Below are positions 23,971 to 34,284 of a stretch of 64,000 nt of DNA, one piece after another (within the stretch, counting starts at the first letter, position 1; each line of letters begins with the position of its first letter). A program made the translations under genes and the position numbers. The notes under the pieces were generated by a model, which saw only the letters and a program-made list of their open reading frames with translations, was not told where the DNA came from and ran no database searches. This DNA is from Gemmatimonadota bacterium (GTDB lineage: Bacteria; Gemmatimonadota; Gemmatimonadetes; Longimicrobiales; Gaopeijiaceae): the NCBI GenBank assembly GCA_022560615.1, contig JADFSR010000019.1, positions 19,001-83,000 of the forward strand, given 5' to 3'.

Positions 23971-25107
23971 ATGAAGGTCGCCGTTCTGAAGGAAACACGT
24001 CCTGGAGAGCGCCGGGTCGCCCTGGTCCCTCAAGGTGTGAAAGCACTCCTCAAGGCGGGACTCGATGTGACCGTGCAGGCCGGTGCGGGATCGGCCTCGA
24101 GTATCTCTGACGATGAGTACGAAGAAGCTGGTGCCACCGTCGCCCCCTCCGCTGCGGAGGCTCTCCGGGACGCGGGCATTGTGCTCGCGGTGAACGCACC
24201 GTCCCTCGGGGACGTGGCGGCAATGTCCGAGGGCACCATCCTGGTCTCGTTCATGAGCCCACTCACTAACCCGGACCTCGTTCGCGCGCTCGCGGAATCG
24301 AAGATCACGGGGATCGCTATGGAAATGGTCCCGCGGATTACGCGAGCGCAGTCGATGGACGCTCTCTCCTCCCAGGCGACCGTGGCCGGGTACAAAGCGG
24401 TGCTCATCGCCGCCGACCACTTGCCGAAGTTCCTCCCCATGTTCACGACCGCGGCGGGCACGATTCGACCCGCGAAGGCGCTCATTCTCGGAGCGGGCGT
24501 CGCGGGGCTGCAGGCGATCGCGACCGCTCGACGCCTCGGCGCCGTGGTGCAAGCGTTCGACGTCCGGCCCGAGGTGAAGGAACAGGTGGAGAGCTTGGGC
24601 GCCAGCTTCTTGGAGGCCGACGAGGAGGTCGCGGCCGAGGGTGAGGGCGGCTACGCGAAGGAACTCTCGGAGGACCAGCATCAGAAGGAGCTGGACCTCA
24701 TCGCCGGCGCGATAGCAGACTGCGACATCGTGATCACCACGGCTCAGATCCCCGGCCGGGACGCACCGCTGTTGATCACGGAAGACATGGTCAGGTCGAT
24801 GCGTCCGGGGTCTGTGATCATCGATCTCGCTTCGGAGAGCGGCGGCAATTGCGCGCTGACCCAGAGCGGCGAAACCGTTGTCGTGCACGGTGTGCAGATC
24901 CTCGGGCCGGTCAACCTAGCAGCCGGCATCCCGGTGCACGCGAGCCAGATGTACTCGAAGAACATCGTGACGTTGGTCAGTGAGTTCGTCGCAGAGGAAG
25001 GCCGAATCGAACTCGACATGGAGAACGACGTGGTGGGCCCTTCTACCGTCACGCACGAAGGCCAGGTCACGAACGAGCTCGTGAAGAACGCGCTGTCGGT
25101 GTCGTGA
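23971..25107 (+). CDS. pntAA: NAD(P) transhydrogenase, alpha subunit part 1 (soluble domain I)
   Basis: NAD(H)-binding peripheral domain of the proton-translocating transhydrogenase, which makes NADPH from NADH using the proton gradient. Seen: KVAVLKETRPGERRVALVP at the start, MEMVPRITRAQSMDALSSQA (conserved RAQS loop), the Rossmann motif LILGAGVAGLQAIATARRLG, and VITTAQIPGRDAPLLIT. ATG 23971 has GGAGAG five bases upstream. As in alphaproteobacteria and Rhodospirillum, the alpha chain is split and its membrane part is encoded separately by the next gene. Confidence 0.96.
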   Translation: MKVAVLKETRPGERRVALVPQGVKALLKAGLDVTVQAGAGSASSISDDEYEEAGATVAPSAAEALRDAGIVLAVNAPSLGDVAAMSEGTILVSFMSPLTNPDLVRALAESKITGIAMEMVPRITRAQSMDALSSQATVAGYKAVLIAADHLPKFLPMFTTAAGTIRPAKALILGAGVAGLQAIATARRLGAVVQAFDVRPEVKEQVESLGASFLEADEEVAAEGEGGYAKELSEDQHQKELDLIAGAIADCDIVITTAQIPGRDAPLLITEDMVRSMRPGSVIIDLASESGGNCALTQSGETVVVHGVQILGPVNLAAGIPVHASQMYSKNIVTLVSEFVAEEGRIELDMENDVVGPSTVTHEGQVTNELVKNALSVS

Positions 25108-25159
25108 CCGCCGCCAGTCGACCCAGACTCAGACTCACTGCAACCTCCCAGGAGAACCG

Positions 25160-25438
25160 ATGGGCGAGTTGATGATCGGACTGTACGTGTTCGTCCTTGC
25201 GGCGCTGGCCGGTCGCGAGGTCATCACCAAGGTGCCTCCCACACTACACACCCCGCTCATGTCCGGCGCCAATGCGATATCCGGTATTGCCATCGTCGGC
25301 GCGATCGTCGTCGCGGGTCGGGCCGAGGGCACCACGCAGATGGTGCTCGGCGTCGTGGCAATCACCATGGCCACGGTCAACGTGATCGGGGGATTCATGG
25401 TGACGGATCGCATGCTCAGCATGTTCAGGAAGAGGTAG
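25160..25438 (+). CDS. pntAB: NAD(P) transhydrogenase, alpha subunit part 2 (membrane)
   Basis: A 92-residue membrane subunit with three hydrophobic segments; conserved KVPPTLHTPLMSGANAISGI and NVIGGFMVTDRML, which occur in the domain II helices. An AGGAG site lies upstream of ATG 25160. It sits 52 bp after pntAA and 6 bp before pntB, so all three subunits should be made from one transcript. Confidence 0.96.
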   Translation: MGELMIGLYVFVLAALAGREVITKVPPTLHTPLMSGANAISGIAIVGAIVVAGRAEGTTQMVLGVVAITMATVNVIGGFMVTDRMLSMFRKR

Positions 25439-25444
25439 GCCGAC

Positions 25445-26833
<1,389 letters not shown>

Positions 26834-26842
26834 GCGAGTTAC

Positions 26843-28273
26843 CTACACGGCTCTCTCATCGTCGGCGGCGTTCTGAAGGAGCGCCCAAGCCCGCCGCACG
26901 TGAGAGGACGTCGTCCTCAGATTCCCGATCGAGAGCCGCAGCGCGACGCGGCCGCCGAGCTCGGTGTGGGTCAGAAGGACCTCTCCCGAACGATTCACAC
27001 GTTCCAGGATACGAAGGTTGGCAGCGTCGGCGTCTTGCTCGTCACTACCGCCTGCCAGGAACCGAAAGGCGACCGTAGACAGTGGTGTCGGCGCCACGCG
27101 CTTCCACTGCTCCGCCTCATCGATCCAGGTCGTGAACTCCTTCGCCATCGCCACGTGTGCGCGAAGACGCTCGATGATGCCCTCACGTCCGAACGCGCGG
27201 AGGACGAACCAGAGCTTGAGAGAACGAAAGCGACGGCCGAGTGAGACCCCGTAGTCCATGAGGTTCCGCCCACCCTCCGCTTGGGGTGCGGTGAGATACT
27301 CGGGAACGATCGAGAACGCTCGGACCAGTCGCTCCGGACGCCGGCAATAGAGCACCGAACAATCGACCGGAGTGAACAACCACTTGTGCGGGTTGACCAC
27401 GATGGAGTCGGCGTGCTCCCAGCCGGCCAGCAATGGCCTCAGCTCGGGTACGATGGCCGCAGGGCCCGCGTACGCCGCATCGACGTGCAGCCAGAGGCCG
27501 AAGTCGCGGGCGACCTCGGCGATTTCGCTCACCGGATCGATCGAGCTGCTCGATGTCGTGCCGAGCGTCGCCACAACCGCGACGGGTCGAACACCAGCCG
27601 CCATGTCTTCTTCGATCGCAGCGCGGAGCGCGGCCGGCCGCATGCGAAACTCGGAATCGCTCGGTATCGCACGATATCCGTCCCGACCGAAGCCCAAAGT
27701 CAGGACCGCCTTCTCTATCGAAGAGTGGGTCTGATCGGACGCGTAGACCCGCCCGGCGGGCCGCCCGAACAGACCCCGCTCACGGGCATCGGGATACGCC
27801 ACGTCGCGCGCCGCGGCCAACGCATACAGTGAGGACGAGGAAGCCGTGTCGTTGATGACCCCGTCGAAGTCGGCCGGCAATCCCAGGAGTTGACGCAGCC
27901 AATCCGTAGTGGTCTCCTCGAGTTCGGTAGCCGCGGGCGAGCTGCGCCATACCATCGCGTTCACGTTGAGCGCCGCTGCGAGCATCTCACCGAGAATCCC
28001 CGGCGCGGAGCCCGTGATCGCGTAGTAGCCGAAGAAACCGGGGTGATTCCAGTGCGTGAGTCCAGGTACGATGATGTCACGAAAGTCGGCAAGCACCCGC
28101 TCGAGGGGCTCGGCGACCTCCGGTGGCGCGGCCGGCAAGGCAGCGCGCACGTCACCGGGTCGTACGTCCGGAAAGACGGGAAGATCTCCGACGCCCGCAA
28201 GGTAGTCGGCCATCCAATCGGCCACTTCGTGTGCCAGAGCTCGGAACTCTTCCGGCGGCAGATCTCGGCTCAT
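26843..28273 (-). CDS. Group II PLP-dependent amino acid decarboxylase (aromatic-L-amino-acid decarboxylase-like)
   Basis: A PLP enzyme of 476 residues that removes the carboxyl group of an amino acid, probably aromatic. Seen: THWNHPGFFGYYAITGSAP (substrate-binding stretch of the DDC/TDC group), LHVDAAYAGPAAIVPELRP with the PLP-stacking and Asp residues, and the Schiff-base Lys in IVVNPHKWLFTPVDCS. The ATG at 28273 is the exact edge of the structured repeat 28272-28660, and the bases before it are pyrimidine-rich with no ribosome-binding site. Substrate cannot be assigned from sequence; glutamate decarboxylase seems less likely. Confidence 0.92.
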   Translation of the reverse strand: MSRDLPPEEFRALAHEVADWMADYLAGVGDLPVFPDVRPGDVRAALPAAPPEVAEPLERVLADFRDIIVPGLTHWNHPGFFGYYAITGSAPGILGEMLAAALNVNAMVWRSSPAATELEETTTDWLRQLLGLPADFDGVINDTASSSSLYALAAARDVAYPDARERGLFGRPAGRVYASDQTHSSIEKAVLTLGFGRDGYRAIPSDSEFRMRPAALRAAIEEDMAAGVRPVAVVATLGTTSSSSIDPVSEIAEVARDFGLWLHVDAAYAGPAAIVPELRPLLAGWEHADSIVVNPHKWLFTPVDCSVLYCRRPERLVRAFSIVPEYLTAPQAEGGRNLMDYGVSLGRRFRSLKLWFVLRAFGREGIIERLRAHVAMAKEFTTWIDEAEQWKRVAPTPLSTVAFRFLAGGSDEQDADAANLRILERVNRSGEVLLTHTELGGRVALRLSIGNLRTTSSHVRRAWALLQNAADDERAV

Positions 28274-28660
28274 GGAAGGGTGATCGGAAAGGGGAGCGGG
28301 CCGCCACCCGTGCTGTCGCACGGGTCCCCGAGTGCCACGGCCTCAGAGGGCACCCGCGCATTGCGCGGGTCGCGGGGCGACGACGCCATAGCCGTCGCTA
28401 CGGCTAGGAGCTCCAACGACGGAGATGGGGCCGTGCCACCGCAACCCACACACTCATGTGTCCTTTCATCCCGGTGCTGGGCACATGACGGTTGCGCGGT
28501 TGATCCATCGTCTCTCCTCGTCGGACCACCGCCTTCGGCGGCGGTGCCCGCTCGGCTACGACTCCTCGTCGTTCCTTGCCTGAACGCGCGCAAGCGCGGG
28601 GCACCCACGCCGCATGGCGTGGGTCGCGCGGCCCACCCCCCTTTCCGATCACCCTTCTAA
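28272..28660 (-). repeat. Structured intergenic repeat, full-length copy (R1)
   Basis: About 389 bp, ends forming an inverted repeat (GGAAGGGTGATCGGAAAGG at left; TAGAAGGGTGATCGGAAAGG reversed at right). The interior contains a series of stable hairpins, among them CACCGCC-TTCG-GGCGGTG and CCCACGCC-GCAT-GGCGTGGG, and the shared core AACGACGAGGAGTCGTAGC, which reads on the minus strand here. It fills the whole gap between the decarboxylase start codon and the stop codon of the gene at 28657. Confidence 0.85.
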
Positions 28661-29319
28661 TGCGCCTTCGTGCTCTCCCGCCCGGTCGTCACGAGCACGC
28701 TCACCGTCGATTCGAACTCGGCCCGAATCACGCCGAGCTGCTGCCGGACCTCTTCCGCCAAGGTCGCCGGCAGCACGGGGTCCCGGGGTTCACCCTTATC
28801 GAAGAGCTGGAAGAAGAGCGCGTCCGTGTGGCCAACGCTGCCGTGCGTGACCGCCCTATCGATGGCGCGGTTGAGATGAAGGATTTCTCGTAGAGAGAGC
28901 GGCACCTGACCCCCCATCGGGGGATCGCGATACAGCTCACGAATCACCAACTCGCGCAGCACCTGCAGCTCCTCGATGACTTCCCCGGCGGCCAGACCCC
29001 TTTGGGCTGCGGTCGCACCGAAGAGCTCCGCGCAACGATCCCAGATCGGCCTTACTTCCCTCCTCAGCGGCCCTAACAGCGATGGGAGAATCGCCACCAG
29101 CAATGACATGAACTCGTCCATGATCGGGTCCCAAGGCTCGCTGCGCCCCACGCCGTTCTCATGGATTCGCCTCGCCCACTGCTCGCGAATAGCTGGCAGC
29201 CTCTGCTGGAGCCACTCGGCGAGCTCGAGGGGCGCCACACGGCGGCGCCCCGGGCCAGCGATCCGCGTGGCGGAGCTGGGCCCCTTTGCTCTGTCTCGAT
29301 CTGTGGAGTAGTTCTGCAT
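28657..29319 (-). CDS. RsbRD_N-like all-helical protein, probable sensor or regulator
   Basis: A 220-residue, mostly helical protein. The pattern AEWLQQRLPAIREQWARRIHE, then ILPSLLGPLRREVRPIWDRC, GLAAGEVIEELQVLRELVIREL and LHLNRAIDRAVTHG is similar to the RsbRD_N domain found in front of sensor kinases and stressosome proteins; no catalytic domain follows. The TAG stop codon is the first triplet of the repeat R1. A kinase gene lies upstream on the same strand, 160 bp away, so a shared signalling role is possible but unproven. Confidence 0.6.
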   Translation of the reverse strand: MQNYSTDRDRAKGPSSATRIAGPGRRRVAPLELAEWLQQRLPAIREQWARRIHENGVGRSEPWDPIMDEFMSLLVAILPSLLGPLRREVRPIWDRCAELFGATAAQRGLAAGEVIEELQVLRELVIRELYRDPPMGGQVPLSLREILHLNRAIDRAVTHGSVGHTDALFFQLFDKGEPRDPVLPATLAEEVRQQLGVIRAEFESTVSVLVTTGRESTKAH

Positions 29320-29439
29320 CCGGGTAGAGATGCTCCGGGCTTACCGCTGCAGGGCGCCTCCGGTGGCGACATCTCAGAGCCGGGAGGGTTCGGCTCCGAG
29401 GGCATTCAAGATGCCAGAATCTGACCGCTCTCACCAGTC

Positions 29440-29471
29440 TAGCAGACTGAGAAGAAGTCCAGTGGGCTGCC
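29440..29471 (+). repeat. Degenerate single end of the structured repeat family
   Basis: TAGCAGACTGAGAAGAAG followed by CCAGTGGGCTGCC resembles the left end of the repeats at 45586 and 47835 (TAGCAGCCCGTGGTAGAAG, ACAGTGGGCCGCC) with about eight mismatches. No matching right end was found nearby. It lies in the 160-bp gap between the kinase and the RsbRD_N-like gene. Confidence 0.45.
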
Positions 29472-29481
29472 GACGACCCAG

Positions 29482-32400
29482 CTAGCCCACGGAATCTGAT
29501 CGCTGCAGCCGGACCGACACCGTCGTTCCCTCACCGGGCACGCTGGTGACGTCGACCGACCCTCCCCACGCGTTTACCAGTCTCTGCACGATCGGAAGAC
29601 CGAGCCCGGCGCCGGTGGAACGCGTGGAGAAACGCGGTTCGAAGATGCGGAGCAGCAACGCCTCATCGATGCCGGAGCCGTCATCTACGACCTCTACTAC
29701 CACGACACTGTCCCCTTCCGTGCGTCCGCAGATACGAACGACTCCTCGATCACCGATCGCGTCACGGGCGTTCTCCATCAGGTTGACGAGAACCTCCTTG
29801 AGCTCCGAGCCACGCGACACCACGGTAGGCAGATCGTCTGGTACGTCCTGCTCGAAACTCACGAGTGGAGAGGAGCCGCCCCCGTAGAGCGCCATCACAT
29901 CATCGACCACGGCGGGTATCGAGACCACGGACAGCGGCGTTTCCCCTTCTCCGCTTGGGGCGCCGAAGCGCGAGAAACTCTGCGCGATCGCGGCCAGTCG
30001 ATCGATTTCCGCAAGCATCGCATCAGCGTTCTTGACGAGGATTTCGTTGAAGTCCGTGGCTTTGTCGTCCCAAGCGCGACGGATGTGCTGGATACTCAAC
30101 TTGATCGGTGTCAGCGGGTTTTTGACCTCGTGGGCCACCTGCTGTGCCATCTCGCCCCACGCCAGTACTCGCTCCGCGCGTAGTTTATCCGTCACGTCGT
30201 CCAAAGCGAGTACAACGCCGCGGCGGCTACCCAAGCTTTCGAGCCGGCTGGCCCGCACATTCACACGACGGTTGTTCGCGTGCAACTCCGTGTCCGCCTG
30301 GTCGGCAGAACCCGCGAGGAAGTGAGCCAGCCAACCGGAGAGCGCTTCACCGAGCGGGCCCTCACCGGGCACGCTCCTCCCCACGAACACGTCCGAGCCC
30401 AACATCTCCTCGGCGCGACGATTCACCTGTATGACCCGTCCTGCCGGGTCGAGCGCGATCATGCCGACGGCGGCCTCGTCCATGATCGCCTGCGTGCGCC
30501 GTGACGTGCGTACGAGCTGTCGGCGAGCTCTGCGCACACGGCTGACCATCCGGTTGAAGGCACGGAATACCGCGCCGAACTCGTCCGCACGCGTGCTGGG
30601 AAGGCGGAGCTGAAGGTCCCCCGCACCGACCGCTTCGGAGGCGACCTGAAGCGCCCGGAGCGGGCTCGTCAGGGCGCGCCCGACCATCCACGCCAATACG
30701 AGGGACAACGCGCCTCCGACGAGAGTCGCGAAGCCCATCAGCTCGATGAGATCGGTGGCCTGGATCGCCGTGGCGCCGGCTTGAAGCGGAACCTGCACAC
30801 CGAGGATGTCACCGTCGGGGAGACGCCGGTACGCCGTGATGTACTGCCAGCGCCCCAGCGAAGTCTCTGTGTACTCCCGGATCCCTTCACTTCCGTCGAG
30901 CAGACGATGCTGCGCGAGCGGCATCCAGCCCTCGTACAGGCCGAGCTCGACGAGCTCCTCGACCGAGCCCTCCCGCAACTCGCCGTCCCGGTACTCGAGT
31001 AGCTCCGCGCCCACCTGCTGCGCGAGTCGCTCCATCCTGGTTCCCCCGGTCGCTCCGCCGAGCGAGAGGTACCAGTCCGCGGCGTCCTCGACGACTCGCT
31101 CGGCAATCGCTTGAGCCGAGCGCACCGATGCCTGCACCAGGGTCCGATACGCGATGGTTCCGAAGAGCGCGTTGGCGAGGACGAAAAAGCCGAAGAGCGC
31201 GAGGGTGACCCGGGCGCGGAACGAGATCACCCAGCCGGACACCCTCATCTCCTCAGGCATCACCTCCCTCAGCAACGCTCGCCCTCCGAGCCAGAACGAG
31301 AAGAAGACGAGGAGGTCGAGCGCCAACAGCAAAGAGCCGCGAGCCGACGCGAGCAGCGGACCCGGCAGCTCGACCAGATGGTGCGCGTGGTACGTCCTGT
31401 TCTCGAACTCGATCTCGAGGTCCCCCTGCCAGCCCGCACTGGTACGCGTCCAGGTGATGGACGCGGGTCCGTGCGGATCAGTAGCGAGCAGAGGGATGAG
31501 CGTGAGCGGCTCCGCCACCGACGCGGAACCGCCTCGCATGAGGGCCGCGAGCGCCGAGCGGGAGCTCCGGAGCGTGGAGATCGCGGGCCCGACCGCTGTG
31601 AGCACGTCCCCCCCCGAAAGGGGCACCCCAATCACGTAGCGGGCGTCGTCCCTCCGGAGATGAAACAGCTGCGACGTGCCCCGCACCCGTGTATCGCGAG
31701 CGATGTCGGCGATCCGCCCAGGTCGGTCCGTACCCACACCGATGCGAAGTTCCTCACCCGCTTCGCCCCCTTCCGGCCACATGGTGATCCGCAACGGCAC
31801 CGCCTCTTCGGCCAGACCACTTCCACGCCACGCGCCGTACATGACGTCGAGGTCTCGCTTGCCCGCCCGCTCGAGAGAGTCCGCGACCTCACCCAACCGT
31901 ATGAGCCCCCGACGCAGCGCCAAATCCTCGGGCGCCGCAACCGCCGTGAGACGCGCGGTCCCCTCCGCGACCTCCGCCGCGATCTGCTGCTGCCATGCCA
32001 CCGGAAGCGCGGCGGTCACCGCCAGGACCCCGGCCATGAGCCAACCGACGAGCGGTCGCTGCCAACCCGCCCAGCCCCCGATCGAGGCGGCGGCGAGCGA
32101 GGTGGGCACGAGCCAGAGCGCCGTCCACCAGATCGGCAGCGTTCGGGTCATCCCCACGTGCGTGGCGCCGGCCGCGGCAAGCGCGATCGCGGCAACCAGC
32201 GCGGCCGCGGCGAGTCCCCGATGCCCCTCTGGGCGAGCGCGGGTGAAGGCGAGGGCAGAACCCACGATGAGCGTGAGGACGGCCGCCAGCGCTCCCTGGT
32301 ACGCGATCCACTCGAGCCTTCCACCCGCGAGCGACTCGGGACGGAGGCCGGCTTGGATGAGCAAAATGGTCAGCGGAAAGAGCACGCTCGACATCAAACC

Positions 32401-33528
32401 TGCCGCCCAGAACGGTATCTCCAGCCTCGGTCGCGGAAGTACGGCGACCATGGTGAAGCCCGCCAACGCGAGGAGGACGAATCTCCCGAGCGAGATGGGA
32501 AGCGGGCCCGGAAGCTCGAACAGACCAGGGTCGAAGAGCCCTGCTAAACGATCGATCTGATCCAGCGGAAGGAACGCCGCGACGAGGAGAAGGCTACCCG
32601 CTGCTACGGTACCAGCGGCCAGCCTGGGCGGTCCACCGATCGCGAGCAGAAGCCACGCGAGCAACAGACTCGTCGATACGACCACCTGCCAGCGCCCCAT
32701 GACCCTCGCCACGCGCGCTGCTAGTTCCGGACGCTCTATGACGACGCTGAGCAGACGCTCGCCGCCTGGCACAGTGAGTTCCCACACTCCCTCCGAGACG
32801 GGAGGAGACTCGGCGCTGATACGGATCGACTCACCGGTCTCCCGCAAGAACTCGGAGCTGAAGTCGCCGACATCTGCCCCTAGGTCAGGGGACAGATCCG
32901 TGCGCAAGAGGTGGGCGGCCATGGCGACGCTTCCGTTGGACGCCACCGCGGTTACGTACAGATATCCGAATAGCGGGAGGTCACGGTACATGTACCGCTG
33001 CTCCCCCCTTTGTGCGGGCTCGGGTACTTTCCCGCGATGCACGCCGTCCCAGATGATCAGCTGTCCCCGTGGGTCGTAGAGTGCGATCGCTGAAACACCG
33101 TGCCGAGCCCTCAGACGCTCGACCGCGGTCACGTCCTGCGACGCGGCCAGCTCCCTCGCCATGCCCGCGAGCGAGTCGGCTGCGGCCTCACCAGCCGCGA
33201 GCATCTCTTGCAGCGCGGCATCCAGCCTAGTCTCGCCCACCTCCTGCTCGCGCTCCGCCCAATACTCGTCCCACCCGGACGTGAGCTCGCCTACCTGGCG
33301 TTGGGCCCCGAATGCCGCGAGGATGGCAAGCACCAGGATCGCCGAGCCGGCACCCCAGGCCATGCCTCTCCGTCGAGGGCCCCAGAGGAGGGCGGCCGTG
33401 GCGCCAGCTGACGCGAGGACAAGGACCGCGTGCCCGGGCGACGCCGCCCAAAGCGACAGCGAGGCCAAAGCGATCCACGGACCGAGCCACCCGACCGACC
33501 GCGCAGCTCTACGCCACTTCAGGGACAT
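29482..33528 (-). CDS. Very large NtrY-like membrane sensor histidine kinase
   Basis: About 1348 residues. The N-terminal 800 or so contain two extracytoplasmic regions and two blocks of hydrophobic segments (six to eight helices in the middle, resembling a 7TM sensor module). Then come a third sensor region, a membrane segment with HAMP (GRALTSPLRALQVASEAVG), a PAS domain (IMDEAAVGMIALDPAGRVI), HisKA with the phosphorylated His in MAQQVAHEVKNPLTPIKLS, and HATPase with LVNLMENARDAI, DDGSGID and GAGLGLPIVQRL. ATG 33528 lies 8 bp from the divergent creatininase-like start; two other in-frame starts exist up to 33561. The NtrC-type regulator at 10658 is a possible partner. Confidence 0.92.
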   Translation of the reverse strand: MSLKWRRAARSVGWLGPWIALASLSLWAASPGHAVLVLASAGATAALLWGPRRRGMAWGAGSAILVLAILAAFGAQRQVGELTSGWDEYWAEREQEVGETRLDAALQEMLAAGEAAADSLAGMARELAASQDVTAVERLRARHGVSAIALYDPRGQLIIWDGVHRGKVPEPAQRGEQRYMYRDLPLFGYLYVTAVASNGSVAMAAHLLRTDLSPDLGADVGDFSSEFLRETGESIRISAESPPVSEGVWELTVPGGERLLSVVIERPELAARVARVMGRWQVVVSTSLLLAWLLLAIGGPPRLAAGTVAAGSLLLVAAFLPLDQIDRLAGLFDPGLFELPGPLPISLGRFVLLALAGFTMVAVLPRPRLEIPFWAAGLMSSVLFPLTILLIQAGLRPESLAGGRLEWIAYQGALAAVLTLIVGSALAFTRARPEGHRGLAAAALVAAIALAAAGATHVGMTRTLPIWWTALWLVPTSLAAASIGGWAGWQRPLVGWLMAGVLAVTAALPVAWQQQIAAEVAEGTARLTAVAAPEDLALRRGLIRLGEVADSLERAGKRDLDVMYGAWRGSGLAEEAVPLRITMWPEGGEAGEELRIGVGTDRPGRIADIARDTRVRGTSQLFHLRRDDARYVIGVPLSGGDVLTAVGPAISTLRSSRSALAALMRGGSASVAEPLTLIPLLATDPHGPASITWTRTSAGWQGDLEIEFENRTYHAHHLVELPGPLLASARGSLLLALDLLVFFSFWLGGRALLREVMPEEMRVSGWVISFRARVTLALFGFFVLANALFGTIAYRTLVQASVRSAQAIAERVVEDAADWYLSLGGATGGTRMERLAQQVGAELLEYRDGELREGSVEELVELGLYEGWMPLAQHRLLDGSEGIREYTETSLGRWQYITAYRRLPDGDILGVQVPLQAGATAIQATDLIELMGFATLVGGALSLVLAWMVGRALTSPLRALQVASEAVGAGDLQLRLPSTRADEFGAVFRAFNRMVSRVRRARRQLVRTSRRTQAIMDEAAVGMIALDPAGRVIQVNRRAEEMLGSDVFVGRSVPGEGPLGEALSGWLAHFLAGSADQADTELHANNRRVNVRASRLESLGSRRGVVLALDDVTDKLRAERVLAWGEMAQQVAHEVKNPLTPIKLSIQHIRRAWDDKATDFNEILVKNADAMLAEIDRLAAIAQSFSRFGAPSGEGETPLSVVSIPAVVDDVMALYGGGSSPLVSFEQDVPDDLPTVVSRGSELKEVLVNLMENARDAIGDRGVVRICGRTEGDSVVVVEVVDDGSGIDEALLLRIFEPRFSTRSTGAGLGLPIVQRLVNAWGGSVDVTSVPGEGTTVSVRLQRSDSVG

Positions 33529-33536
33529 CCGCACAC

Positions 33537-34277
33537 GTGACTTCATTCGCACTCGACGCACTGAGCTGGCCGGAGATCAGCCGGGCGATCGCCAGAGACC
33601 CTCGATTGATTCTCGCGGTAGGCGCAATGGACCAACACGGCCCTCACCTCCCTTTGGGAGCAAACGTCCTCATCGCGGACCGCGTCGCCCGGGCCGTTTC
33701 GCAGCGACTAGGCATTCTACGCGCTCCGACCTTCTCCTACGGGGTTTTGATGGGCGGAGGTCCCTTTGCCGGTACCACGGGGCTTCGCCGCAAGACGCTC
33801 CACCGCGCGATCAACGAACTGCTCGCACAGTGGGAGGACGGCGGCGTTTCCGAGTTCGTGATCATCACGGCGCATCGGTACGAACCACACTTGGAGGCAC
33901 TATTGATGGCGCTGACGGACGCGTCAACCAACAGCGTGTATGACCTCTACCAGATCGACGTCCGCGATGTCCTCGAGTCGGATCCGGAGAGCGAACACGG
34001 TGGTGAGCTGGAAACCTCGCTTCTACTACACCTCGCACCCGAGCTTGTCCACATGGACGAAGTCGAGGACTTCGTACCGGATGCCAAGGCGCTGCGAAGG
34101 TACACGCGCGGCAGAGTGCCTGCACCCCCGCCCGAATCTCGGGGCGTCGTCGGCCGCCCGAAGCGAGGTACGCCCGAGAAGGGAGCAGCGCTTTTCGAGC
34201 GATACGTGCAGGAAATCGCCACTGCGCTAGAAGGGAGGCCGACGAACGATGCGAACGCATGGCGCGCGCGCGGGTAG
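33537..34277 (+). CDS. Creatininase-like amidohydrolase with altered metal-ligand residues
   Basis: The fold signature of creatininase/MftE-type hydrolases is visible: VGAMDQHGPHLPLGANV, VLMGGGPFAGTTGLRRKTL, then SEHGGELETSLLLHLAPELV. In classical members the first motif reads EQHGPHLP followed by TD, and the middle motif NGHGGN; here these are DQHGPHLP, AN and TAHRYEPH, so some metal ligands are substituted. Activity may be changed or lost. Start GTG 33537 is inferred from the similarity start; the frame is open further upstream but runs through the divergent kinase gene. The next gene starts 7 bp after its stop. Confidence 0.75.
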   Translation: MTSFALDALSWPEISRAIARDPRLILAVGAMDQHGPHLPLGANVLIADRVARAVSQRLGILRAPTFSYGVLMGGGPFAGTTGLRRKTLHRAINELLAQWEDGGVSEFVIITAHRYEPHLEALLMALTDASTNSVYDLYQIDVRDVLESDPESEHGGELETSLLLHLAPELVHMDEVEDFVPDAKALRRYTRGRVPAPPPESRGVVGRPKRGTPEKGAALFERYVQEIATALEGRPTNDANAWRARG

Positions 34278-34284
34278 GACCGTC

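Noticed and set aside
31111..32547. Long open frame on the plus strand (478 codons) opposite the large kinase gene
   Set aside because: Composition is Arg/Glu/Gly/Pro-rich, as expected for the reverse strand of a GC-rich gene. It shows no family motif, and the minus strand has clear kinase and membrane features.
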